DNA of 64,000 bases from Rhinopomastus cyanomelas (lineage: Eukaryota > Chordata > Aves > Bucerotiformes > Rhinopomastidae), in contig VXBP01004622.1 in NCBI GenBank assembly GCA_013400115.1, forward strand, positions 1,359,008-1,423,007, in the 5' to 3' direction. The notes under the pieces were generated by a model. That model saw only the letters and a list, made by a program, of their open reading frames with translations. It was not told the origin of the DNA and searched no databases. Below are positions 11,401-21,273 of this stretch, one piece after another; the first letter of the stretch is position 1; every line of letters begins with the position of its first letter. A program made the position numbers and the translations under genes.

Positions 11401-13277
11401 GTGGGGTGGTTAGTAGGGTCAGGCAGGCACTGGGGAAGGGGGACCCCGCGGTGGGATGGTTCATGGTGGGGACACGTCGTGGGGGAACTCACCGCTATGA
11501 TCTGCTGCTTGCGGGGGTCAATGATTCGGACCTTCTTGTCCTTGCAGGTGGTGACGAGGAGGCTGCCGTTGCGGTTCCAGCCCACGTTGTAGATGAGGTC
11601 GGTGTGCATGTCCTCCAGCACCAACAGCATCTCCCCCGTGCCCACATTCCATAGGATCACCAGGTTGTCACAGCCTGTTGGGGGAAATCCATGAGGTAGC
11701 TGCTATCACCCCATGGATCCCCCCACAACCCCGAGGGCAGGTGAGCTGGGACCCCCTTACCTGCACTGAGCAGCACGTTGCGGGCGGTGGGGTGCCAGGA
11801 GATGATGCTCACCCGCTTGGAGTGGCCCTCCAGCGTCACCACCGGCTCCGTGATGTTGCGCACAGGGACGTAGTCGGGGATCTGCCACACCTGGGGGGGG
11901 GATGGAGAGCAGGGCATGGGGTGGCAGGGATCACCCTGCAGGGCAGCGCTAAGCAGCTGAGGGCCTCGGAGCCAATTAACCTCATCGTTAATCCTGGCTC
12001 AGGCTGCGGGGAGGGTGATGAGCAGACAGCAGCAGCTGCTCCATCGTGGGGTGCAGCCTCAGTGCTCAAGGTGCAGGTGGGCATGGAGAGGTGGGCATGG
12101 CCGGAGTGCAGCACCCCCCCCCGCTATTCCTGGGTGCTGAGTGGCCAGGGCAGGTATATTTAGCACAAAGTGCTGCATCATGGAGCGAGCAGCCACCGCC
12201 AGCGCGAACGCATGGCACCGGCACTAAAAATAGGCCATTGACACTCCGCAGGCGGCAGAGCGGAACGGGGGGAATGCTCCCTGTCGCCCCTCTTTCCTCC
12301 CCACCGCAGCCCCAGCACCCACCACCCCATCCCACCCAGGTGCGGCCCCTCACCATGACGGTGGTGTCCTCCGAGGCGCTGGCGATGACGTTGTCGTTGT
12401 GGGGACACCAGTCGATGTCCAGCACGGGTGCCGTGTGCCCCGTCACCAGCGGGTGGTTCTTGTCCACCCGGCCCGTCTGCAACAGTGAGGTGCTGGGATG
12501 AGTCCCTCCCCAGTCTGGGGGGGGACCTGGCGACATCCAAATCACAGCCCGGCCACCACATGGAGCTGCAACTCAAGCAGGAACACGCAGGGGGACCCAG
12601 CAGCGGCCAGCGCTTTGCACCTGCCTCGAAGGGGGAAACTGAGGCACGCAGTGGGAACAGGGCTCGCACAGCACAAGGACCCCAGGGGACGTGGAAGGGA
12701 ACGATGTGCCCCAGGGCAGCGGGTTGTTCTCTGTCTTCTGTGATGATTTGGAGGGGCTGGGAGGAGTCCCCAGATCCTCCGCTGGGGTTGGGTGTGGCAG
12801 AACCTCACCCCACTGGGATGCTTCCTGGGGAACTGGGGCTGGGGCAAAAGCACCTGTGGGTTTCCAGCATCACCACGCTCACCCCAGGACTTTATGCCTT
12901 CCTGATGCCAATGAGCACCCCAGGCTGTCCCTGTCCCAAGCCCCCATGTCAGGATGAGGATTTGGGGGAAAAAGCTGGAGGGCTTTGTGACCACTGCAGC
13001 CCCCCAAAAGCAGGGCCCATCAACACGTGTCCCCCAATACATCCTGGAGTGTCCAGACCTCATCTCCTTCCCGGCTCACCTTAGCAAGAGGCAGGACGAT
13101 GAAGGCCCCCCCGCCACCGGCCTCGACGATGATGGCCACAAATTTGGGGTTGACAGCGCAGAAGGAGCTGTCACACGTCACCTTGGAGACACGGATGTCC
13201 TCGTACATCTGGTCAGCCTTCACTGGTTGCCCAAAGACGTGACGGAACTTGCTCTGGCGCACCACACGGCGGCTCAT
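8459..13277 (-). CDS. CORO6: CORO6, coronin-6 (complete coding region, 10 exons plus one alternative)
   Basis: Exons in transcript order: 13277-13080, 12476-12354, 11890-11761, 11674-11493, one of 11352-11233 or 11026-10907, 10543-10439, 10350-10205, 9369-9312, 9227-8997, 8581-8459. With one alternative exon they join to 1416 nt, 471 residues plus stop; human CORO6 is 472. The N-terminus MSRRVVRQSKFRHVFGQ is the coronin start. WD40 blades follow (GHTAPVLDIDWCPHND, EGHSKRVSIISWHP), then the coronin C-terminal extension ([38 protein letters not shown]) and a short C-terminal coiled coil (residues about 435-465) for oligomerisation. CORO6 rather than CORO1A/B/C is indicated by AGGGGAFIVLPLAK, by the ending QFTNGTD and by the ANKRD13B-SSH2 neighbours. 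Coronins bind F-actin and Arp2/3 and help slingshot-cofilin turnover. The acceptor lies only two bases before the ATG, so the 5' UTR is mostly on an upstream exon. Confidence 0.95.
8601..8900 (-). mobile_element. CR1 LINE fragment in CORO6 intron 9
   Basis: Antisense on the + strand: CACAGAATCATAAAATCAGG, then the 'GGTTGGAAGGGACCTCCA' and 'CCAGTCCAACCCC' blocks typical of the CR1 3' region. It is 5'-truncated near 8900. Its 3' end is about 19 bp from the acceptor AG of the last CORO6 exon. Confidence 0.9.
9439..10200 (-). mobile_element. CR1 LINE, 5'-truncated, with reverse-transcriptase C-terminal remnant (CORO6 intron 7)
   Basis: The + strand begins with about five AGAATCAT units (9439-9477), the antisense CR1 3' tail. 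On the - strand a largely open frame (about 9654-10190) encodes the C-terminal part of CR1 ORF2 (ERDLGVLVDNKMTMSQQCAL, LVRPHLEYCVQFWAPQ). It is a dead, 5'-truncated copy of about 760 bp. Its 5' end lies within a few bases of the CORO6 exon 7 donor. The open frame suggests a fairly young insertion. Confidence 0.93.
10907..11026 (-). CDS. CORO6: CORO6 exon 5b (downstream alternative exon)
   Basis: A 40-codon exon, acceptor CTCCCCAG|GAG and donor CCG|GTAACG, phase 0 on both sides. It encodes ERFAPHEGLRPVRAIFTREG, then HIFTTGFTRMSQRELGLWDP, which matches the canonical human coronin-6 segment (ERFAAHEG.., TRMSQRELGLWDP). It follows exon 5a after a 206-bp intron, so the two occupy the same slot in the propeller. 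Confidence 0.9.
11233..11352 (-). CDS. CORO6: CORO6 exon 5a (upstream alternative exon)
   Basis: A 40-codon exon, acceptor GGCGCAG|GAG and donor CTG|GTACGAG, phase 0 on both sides. It encodes EKDKPHDGARPIRAIFVADG, then KIFTTGFSKMSERQLGLWDL. This version is closer to the matching segment of CORO1A and CORO1C (EKDRPHEG.., EKEKAHEG.., SRMSERQ) than to the canonical human coronin-6 segment. It is homologous to the next exon (25 of 40 identical residues). Confidence 0.85.
11935..12260 (-). promoter_or_regulatory. Candidate muscle-type enhancer in CORO6 intron 2
   Basis: A perfect MEF2 consensus CTAAAAATAG at 12224-12233, a near-MEF2 site (CTAAATATAC on - strand) at 12154-12163, and two CAGCTG E-boxes at 11954-11959 and 12033-12038. 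They lie in a locally AT-richer stretch inside a GC-rich intron. Mammalian CORO6 is muscle-enriched, which fits, but activity is inferred only. Confidence 0.4.
12477..13079 (-). other. CORO6 intron 1 of the coding region
   Basis: 603 bases between the donor AAG|GTGAGCC and the acceptor TTGCAG|ACG. I see no repeat, RNA gene or further exon in it. Confidence 0.8.
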
Positions 13278-15160
13278 GGCTGGGGGGTGCAGAGTCGGGC
13301 TGTGGCCCCCCACCAGTGCAGCATGGAGGGGGTTTGGCCCCTCAAGCCTCACGCCCCGAGGCCCAGCCTAACTCTGGGCACAAGAGGAAGCTTGGAAACA
13401 TAGATATGGTGGGTGATGAGGGTGCAGGATGGTGCCTGATGTAGCCCTGAGCCTACAGCAGAGTTGGGGAGAGCCCTGGTGTGGGAAGGGTAGGGGTACT
13501 GCAAGTGCCACGGACAGGCATCCCACAGCGGGAACTGCTTGAGGGCTGGGCAGGGCCATGGCTGGGCCACCCTGTGCACTGTGATGTCCCACATGTGCCA
13601 GGCCCCACGGCAGCGCTGGGCCAGGCAGCTGCCACTGGGGCTGGCATATGAGGAACAGCAGTAAAGGAGGGTTAAGGGAAGTTCAGGGTAGGCGTAAGGA
13701 AGCCCTGCACTGGGCCACAGCTTGTCCCTTTGTGTCCCGTCCTGCATCAGTGTCCTGAGGTTGCCCAGCTTGACCCAGTACCCAGGAGGGACACTGTGCC
13801 TCCAGTGTTGCCCTGCCCCAGGGCTCTGCATGGGCCACCCACTCTGGATCCCGAACCCACTTGCATGATGCTGATCCCAGGCAGGGCTGGAACTGGCACA
13901 GCCACACAGTCCCATGGGCATGATGGGGTGCAGAGGAGACCCCACGCGCAGCACAGCACCGGGGGGTTTCCAGGACTCTTCCACAGCCAGACACACTGCC
14001 CACAGCCACCAATCTCTGTCCTGACCTGGAGCTGCTCCTTGGATCTGCCCAGGCAGCCCTGAGTCCCTGGGGACCCCCAAAACCCCTAGAGCTGGGGCTC
14101 TGCAGCACCCATGAGGCACTGACCACACCTGGGACTCCCCTGGGCTCTCTTGGAGTCTCAGCCATTGCTGAGGGCCACATGCAGCCCAGGGGGGCAGGCA
14201 CTGCTTATCTCTGCCTGTGGAGTTGGTGTGGGCAGAGGTAGGAGTTGTGCCAGCTCCTTTGTGTCCCAGTGGCTTCTGGCCAGGGCACATGCAGTGCCAA
14301 GTCAGAGCACTGCACATCTGTCCAGCCCCTGGTTGTTGCCTAGGGGCCCTCAGCATTGTCCCTGGCCCATCTAAGCAGGAGCAGATTGGAGCCAGGTGCT
14401 GAGGTAGCCCCAAGCTCTCCTGCTGAGTGGGGCCGCAGCCTCGGAACCACTGGTGTCACCCCACAGCCCTGGTGAGGTTCTCCAGTCCCCTGGGTCACTA
14501 TCCAGGTATTTTGCAGCACCTTACCCCATGCCAGTGGAAGCAGAGCCTGGGGGGGTTGGCACACAGGGGAGGGCAGATGGTCTGGGAGGCTGGCCAGAGC
14601 ACACTGGAGGCAGACAGGGCACAGGCAGGGCACAGGGTGCAGGGAAGGTGCAGATGTGGTGCAGGCGGAGCTGAGCAGGGCACAGGCAGAGTGTAGGGTC
14701 CGGATAGGGCTGAACGGGGTGCAGGGAAGGGGCAAGCGGAGCTGGGCAGGTTTCCGGTCAGGGCTGAGCAGGGTGAAGGCAGGGTGCAGGCAGGGTACTA
14801 GGGGGATGCAGGCGAGGAACAGACAGGGTTCTAGCGGGGCGTCAGTGGGGTACGGGCAGGGTACAGAGAGGGTGCTAGTGGGGTGCAGGCGGGGTACTAG
14901 CGGGGTGCAAACAGGGTACCGGTGGGGTACAGACAAGCTGCGAGCGCGGTGCTAGAGGAAGGCAAGCAGGGCAGAGGCGGGGTACAGACAAGGAGCTAGC
15001 GGCGAGCAGGCAGGGCGCAGGCATGACAGCTGGCTGGGGCGCAGGCTGGGTGCTAGCAGGGAGCCGGCGGCGTGCGGGCTGGGAAGAGGCAAGGTGCAAG
15101 GCAGGACCCCGGCTGAGCAGCCCCTCTCCCGTCGCCCCGCTCCCCTCGCCCGGTCCGGGC
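13278..15160 (-). other. Probable CORO6 5' intron
   Basis: The acceptor CCCCCAG|CC directly before the ATG at 13277 shows that the 5' UTR continues on an upstream exon. This stretch between the coding region and the CpG island is therefore most likely an intron. It contains a degenerate GC-rich minisatellite (14570-15100) and nothing coding that I can support. Confidence 0.65.
14570..15100. repeat. Degenerate GC-rich minisatellite
   Basis: Imperfect iterations of a roughly 10-20 bp purine-rich motif such as GGGTGCAGGCAGGGTACTAG and GGGCACAGGCAGGGCACAGG. G-rich on the + strand. Units vary in length and sequence, with the clearest copies at about 14780-14960. It lies just downstream of the putative CORO6 first exon. 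Confidence 0.75.
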
Positions 15161-15700
15161 CATTACGTTGCCACAATTGAATCCGCAGCGGCTGCTCGGG
15201 AACGACCAGAGGTCACTGTCCAAATATAGCCATCTGCTGCCGGCTGCCGGCCGCCGGCCGGGGGCCGGGGGCCCTCAGCCCAGCGCCCCAATGCCCCCTC
15301 CATCCCCCGGCTCCAGCGCCCCCTCCCCTCTGTCCATCCCCTCCCGCATCCCCCGCTACCCGCCGCGCTCTCGCTCCCACCTGCGCTCCGCAGCTCCCGC
15401 GTCCCGCTCGGCTCCGCCCGGCCTGGCCCGGCCCCGTTCGAGCTCCCTAAGGCCCGGCCCGGCTTGGCCCGGCCCGGCCCGGCTTGGCTCAGCTCGGCCC
15501 GCGCAGAGCCGCTGCGGCAGCGAACAGCTGAGCGGGGCCGGGGCCGGCACAGCCCCCCCCGCGGCGGCACCGGCGGGGAGGGAGAGAGGGGAAGGCGGAG
15601 GGGCCGGGCCGGCCCCGCCTGTCCCCGCACCCTGCCCACCCCCTCCTCAGCTCTGCCCGGGCACTGGCTGCCCCTGCTCCGCCCCGCCAGAATCGGGGGC
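15160..15700 (-). promoter_or_regulatory. CORO6: CpG island, probable CORO6 promoter and first non-coding exon
   Basis: A very CpG-dense block between CORO6 and SSH2. It is the only such island upstream of CORO6. On the - strand a good donor GCAG|GTGGGAGC lies at 15381/15380, a plausible end of a non-coding exon 1. At 15220-15229 there is a CArG-like box (CTATATTTGG on the - strand, one mismatch to CC(A/T)6GG), next to an E-box CATCTG at 15231-15236, which would suit a muscle gene. The exact start site is not visible. Confidence 0.5.
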
Positions 15701-17050
15701 TCGAGGGTGCCCCGGTTCTATCCCCTCCCCCCAGCACGGGGTATGGGAGCTGCTCGAGGTAGGAGAAGCCCCTGTGACAGCCCCCCCGACCAGCAGGTGT
15801 CTTTGGGGGGCATCGATGGGAGGGTCAACCCTGGACGCCTCCAGACTCATCAACCCGGGGGTCATCTCCGCCCGGGACAGGGCGCTGAGACGCCGCGATG
15901 GGTTCCCCGGCACACAGCGCCCCGCCCCAGAGCCCATGGCCAGGGCTGGCTTCGGGGGTCCCAACACCCAGAGCATCCCGTGGGGTTCCCCATCTCTCTC
16001 GGGGAGCAAGATGGGGAATGCGAACCCACGGAGAGGGGTAACGGGGCCAGCCCCCGCCAGCAGGATGGTTATGGGCAGAGTCAGGAGTCAGGTTTGATAT
16101 TCAGCAGTGCCAGCCCCCCAGGGATGCCCTGGCCCAAGGGGATTAGGGGATTGTAGGGCTCGGGAAGCCGTGGTGGGGCTGTTGTGCTTCCTGGAAAGGC
16201 AGCAAAGCCCTGGACCCTACAAGGCCACCAAACAGAGCGGGACGAGCATTGGCTGAGCGGGGCAGGAGGGGGCAGCTGGCAAAAAGTCAAGGGAAAGGTG
16301 ACATCCTCGCTGGCCCGGCCAAAGGGGTGCCAGGGAGGGAGGGAAGGGGCCGCTACAGCCCACTCCCACCTCACCTGCCCCAGCCCTGGCTTGCTCTGCC
16401 TTTGAGCTTGGGGATGGAGCAAGCCCCTCGTTCCCAACCTCCAGCCACATCCCCAGCAAGTGAAGTAAAGCCCCACGGAAGAAGCATTTCCCCAGCTGGT
16501 GCTCAGTGGGGTACCCCAAGGACACTGCCAGCGCCTGTTTGTCCCCCCGTGATGGCCCTGCACGCCTCGTGCTCACTCAGCCCTGGCTCAGGTCAGTGAG
16601 GTTGAGCTGTGGGGCATTTGGCTCTCTCCGTACCCTCTTCCCCACAGCCCCAGCAGTGCCTGCAGCTGGGCAGAGACCTTTGTGCCAGGTCTGCCTGCCA
16701 TGCCAGGGGACACAATGGGGCCAACCCAACTCACCTGAGACGTGCTGTTTCCCAGTTGTGCTGTGGTTAGTTAGTGCTGGATCCCAGCTCCTCGGCTGGC
16801 CACGGGAGGGGGATCTGGTCCAGGTCCCTGCTAAAACCCCACACCCCTCCTGGTGCACTCACAGCACCCTGATAGTTTTGTATCCACAGCTCCTACCACC
16901 TTCCTGGAACCACAACAGGATGTGGAAGCATTTTGCTCAGAAGCAACTCTGCCCCTGCAGTCCCACTGGGGACAGGGTGCGTCCATCTGCAGCACCGAGA
17001 TCCCTGCCCACCCCCAGCCCCGATCCCAGCCAGGAGGCAGCACGCCCGCG
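15701..17050. other. CORO6-SSH2 intergenic spacer
   Basis: About 1.35 kb between the CORO6 CpG island and the SSH2 poly(A) site. No repeat family, RNA gene or conserved reading frame was recognised. Open frames on both strands reflect GC richness. Confidence 0.6.
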
Positions 17051-17068
17051 ACATCTTCAAAATAAAAC

Positions 17069-17074
17069 TTTATT
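17069..17074 (-). terminator. SSH2 poly(A) signal (AATAAA on - strand)
   Basis: TTTATT on the + strand. It is part of AATAAAACTTTATT (17061-17074), so an AATAAA also occurs on the + strand. Confidence 0.6.
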
Positions 17075-17930
17075 CATTCAGTAACAAGAACATTGAATCT
17101 GCACATCAGTGCACAAGTTCACATTTAAAAACAGCTGAGCACATCGGTCATAAAGTCTTTAGGGGAAAAGGGGATGATCCCAGCCTCCACAGAAGATCCA
17201 GGGGGGACAGCCAGCAGCTCTCCCCTCGCCGGTTCACACCTCTGCTGCCGGCTGTGTCCAAGACCTTGTGCTGCAGCACATGGTGCGGCAGGACTGCCTG
17301 GCCCCAGGGTGATCCCGACAAACCAGACGTCACAGCAGAAAGGAAAAGGCACTGGCACCTTCTTCTGTGCCAACAGAGATGTCCACAGTGTGGGCACAGG
17401 GCTGGTAGCACCTCTGCCAGCACTGCTGGAGGGTGACCGAGAGCCTCTGCTCAGCCCAGAACCCTCCTGCGCCAGCGCCCGCCTCTGCCCCGTGCCCGCA
17501 AGGGCTGGAGGTGCCTCTCTTGGGGAGACGTGGGGTGGGGGGGTTGCATGGGGCTGGGACCAGATTAAGGCAGGACGCACCACAATGGAAAGAGGGGACC
17601 TGCAGTAGGTTTGGCTTCCTCCTGCCACTGGGCTGGGAGAGCTGTGGGGCACTTGAAGCCCCTGGGCAGGTGCAGCACCCCAGCACCCATGCTGGTGCCC
17701 AGCGGCTCGCTCCTCTCAGGAGATCCTTGAAGCAGCTGGAGCTGGGGTGGGACATCTTCCACCAGGCCTTTGCTGGCAGAAGGATGTGGATCTAATCCCT
17801 GCCCTGATTAAAATCCAAGTGAGCCAGAGACTGTGTCACCTCCTGACCCTCCTGCCACCCGCCAGGACCGGGGAAAGACTGAGGGGGAGAAGAGATTTGT
17901 ACAAGTCACAACATTTGGAGCAGACTGGGG

Positions 17931-17950
17931 ACACACACACACACACACAC
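17931..17950. repeat. (AC)10 microsatellite
   Basis: Perfect AC dinucleotide tract within the SSH2 3' UTR; it would be a GU tract in the transcript. Confidence 0.95.
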
Positions 17951-20900
17951 CCACACCCACCACTGAGTGCAACAGGACGCAGTGTAAAAACCAGTTTCAC
18001 GCACACGCGATCCGTCTGTGCAAGGTTCACGCGGTACAGTACAGCCGGAGCAGGAGGCAATGGCTGAGATATTGTACAGGAGTCAATGTAAACAATCAAG
18101 CGTCCTCCGCGAGAGCTCTGCAAGAGACCAACAACAGTTGCTTTGTACAAAAATGCCCTTAAAATAACACGTTGCTGCAAAAGCCCCTCTGTCAGCAAAG
18201 CTCATCAGCTCCTGAGCACCCTGGAGGTGATGCCCCTTCCCATCTGGGGAAGGTGTTGCTCCCCAGGGGGCTCAGCAGGTCACAAGAAACTCTTGTAGGG
18301 TGGTCAGAAGGAGCCACCACCGATGTGGAGTTACCAGCATAGAGAAGGGACAACTGTCCCTTCAAGCCCCTGGCACGCCAAGCCCCTAGTGTTCAAGCTC
18401 TGATGCCAGGAGCTGGGTGGCTGCACAGCCCAGGCATTGACCAAAGAGGTCCCCAGAAAGCTGCATGTGACCTGGCCCTCCAACCTCTTCCCCTTCCTGC
18501 CCCCAGGTCAGAGCCTCCAGACCTCCAAGGCCTTCATAACTCTGCAAGAGAACAAAATCCCTGGCTCCTTCCACCTGCCCACAGGCTTCCCCGAGAAAAA
18601 CAAGTTGCGCTGAGCCAGAGCCAAGGACAAGGGAACAGCAAAGCACCTCCCTGCGAGGGGCTTCGCCCCTTTGCTGCTCTCCCCAGCTGAAGCACTGGGA
18701 GGGCAGCAGGATACTGGCATGAAGCAGTGTTTCTGGTCTGCATGGAAGCACAGGGCACTTCTGAGAAGAAGCTGGGTAAAGAAACCTGACCCCGTTCCTC
18801 CTCCTCCACCCTTCTCAAGAGGAGAGATTAAACACAGGGCTTTCCCCTCCCAAGCAGGTCTTTGTCATCAGGACACACTGCCAGCCAAGCCAGCTCCCTG
18901 CAGTGCAGGCTGGCTTGGTGGCACCCAATCCCTTCCACCTGTGGAGGGGCAGGCAGACATCCCTGCAGTCAGGAACAGTGGGCAGCAGGGTATGGTGAGC
19001 TTTGTTGGGGAGGCAAGGACTGAAATTGCCCTTCACAAGATGACATGAGCCTCTTGGCCTTTCCCACCTGCCCAGCTCCAAAGCCAGCTGGAGCGGGCTA
19101 GCACAAGCCACATGTCTTTCAGTGTCCCAAAGAAGTAGCTGGCATGCTGGGCCAAGGGTTTGGGTGACTTGTAGCAACTGAAAAGGCCTGGGATGAGGTG
19201 CTATCTGACCCCAGCGCTGTGCTCCAGCCTGCAGCTCACACAGGTGACAGACTCCCCCAGGAGAGCTCCAGCTCTCCAGTGACCAAGTGCACACTGCTGC
19301 AGGAGAAGCACACGCTGGCTCAGATGGATCTCTGGGAGCTTCAGGAAGGGAGCAGGGTGGGATTAGCTTGCAAACTGTCTGTGGGCAAGTTGGAAGGTTA
19401 CAGACAGCCCTGCCCCAGAGCAAACAAACGCTGCTTTCCAGCTCTTCCACAAGGCTCTGGGTTCTGTTCTCTCTGCTGTGGCTCAAGATGAGCTTTGTTC
19501 CACCAGAGCCTGCTGTATGTAGCACCAGCATTGCTTTCTAGGCACCTCACTCTCGCCACACTGGGCTTTCAGCATCTGGAAACATTCTGCACCGTCTCTC
19601 TGCCCAGAGGGCAGGTCTGGGCCAAAGCCAAGCACCAGCTCAGACCTGTTATTGTGCCACAGACGTGCCATGGGCTGTGGGCAGGACCCAGAGCTCTCCT
19701 ACCATAGCCAAGTGCCCTGCTTCTGGCCTCGCAGCACATGCTCAACTTGCCAACAGCAAGGAGGAGTTTTGCTTTAGCCAAACTGCTCAGGAACCACTCA
19801 ATCACTTGCAGAAATCTGGAGAAGGTTCTCCGGGGCAGCAAGAACCTGCAAAGTGGCTCAGAGCAGCCAACGGCTTCCCACATCTGACTGGCACTTCTGA
19901 AACCCAGCGTGGAGCGGGAGAGAGGGGCACATACACAGTTTTCCTCCCGTCGTGGCGCAGGACTGGAGGAGAAGGGACACATTTGGCAAAGGCTGGCATC
20001 AGGACTCACTGCTGGAACGGGAAGACTGCTCACGATGCCGCATCCAGTTCCCCTTTCTGTGCAGATTACATCGGACAGCACCAAGCTGGAGTCAGGGGCG
20101 TTTGTTTTCCAGTTTACAGAAAGCAGTCTTGCCCTTTTGTAAAAAAACCCCATAGAAACCCCCAAACCCCCTCTATAAATACCATATATACAGTTTAGGC
20201 AAAGAAACAAACAACAAAAAAACCTCCAGAAAAATCTTCCCTCCAAGTCCAGCATTAGGAGAGACAGCAGAGGGGACTGAGCTTTGCCTTCAGTAGGGGC
20301 GACAGGTCTTTTAACAATTCTGACAGGTTTGGGAGCGACCAGAAGTGCCCAGAGAGTGGCAGGAGGGAGCGGAAAGCTCAGGCAGCCCGGGAGAAGAACA
20401 GCTTTGGGGCAGAGGGGAGGCAGAGGACAGATGATATGGCCATGAACTCTGAAGGCCCACAGCAGTATTCAAGTAATGGGAGGGTTAAAACCCTAATGAG
20501 GTGTTTGTTTTAAAAGAACACTCTGGCTTTGGGGATTCTCCTCCAGTCACCCTCATGGCAGCTTGTGGAGCTGCTCTTGGATCCTCCCCACAGAATGGGG
20601 GCTCTGCAGAACCCACCCCAGGAGGGCAGCACTGATCTGGGTGCCAGGCTGCCCTGATCTCAGTGCCAGAAGGATTTATCCCTGTGTGGACTTCCTTTTG
20701 GGGATTGCACTGGCCAAACTGAGCCTCCGGGGAGGTGGGGAGGGTTGTCCTAAAGCAGCTTTGCAAGTGATCTGCCAGCATCGTGGAGTTCCAGTTTGCA
20801 GAAATAAAAGAAAGGCCAAACAAAGGGACCTTGGCACAGCCTTCACATTGATGGGGGTTCTCACTCCAACAGCCACCCAGCACCATTTCAAGGCATGGGG

Positions 20901-20996
20901 AAAATTCAAGTGAGGAACTAGGAACTGGTTCTAAGCAAAGCTCCACCTCGCCCAAGCAAGCCAACGTTAATTTCACGTGATGAAGGTGTTCTTTTA

Positions 20997-21021
20997 AAAC
21001 AAACAAACAAGCAAACAAACA
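20997..21021. repeat. AAAC-rich simple repeat
   Basis: Iterated AAAC/AAGC units inside the SSH2 3' UTR, read as GUUU repeats in the transcript. Confidence 0.8.
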
Positions 21022-21273
21022 CAGAACAGTTGAGGTTATCCAAGTTAAAAAAAAACCAGAACACTTAAAAAACCCCCAAACAACTCAAACCCCAAACAGT
21101 CCTGCAGTCAGAGTCACACACAGAACCAACCCACACCTACATGCGCCAGGAACAGTAAAATGACAATATATATAAAATTAACCAATAAAGTGCATGTTCC
21201 TTATATTACACCTGCCCCTTGCGTGAACGCAACACCACGGGTTCCGGTAGAAATCAGAGCCACAGGCTCGGGA

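Larger units (their letters stand above)
17050..21273 (-). other. SSH2: SSH2 3' UTR
   Basis: From the TGA at 21274-21276 down to the - strand poly(A) signal at 17069-17074, about 4.2 kb. Long 3' UTRs are usual for SSH2. Visible elements: an (AC)10 tract at 17931-17950, an AAAC-rich tract near 20997-21021, and a Pumilio-type element UGUAUAUA on the - strand (20185-20192). No protein is supported in it. Earlier cleavage sites cannot be excluded. Confidence 0.65.

Noticed and set aside
13349..14413. 354-codon open frame on the - strand upstream of CORO6
   Set aside because: Lies in the probable 5' intron, has low-complexity Trp/Cys/Pro-rich content and no family resemblance.
15168..16097. 309-codon open frame on the + strand through the CpG island
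   Set aside because: Long frames without stops are expected in such GC-rich DNA; all frames are open here and the composition is Pro/Ala/Arg/Ser without domain-like sequence.
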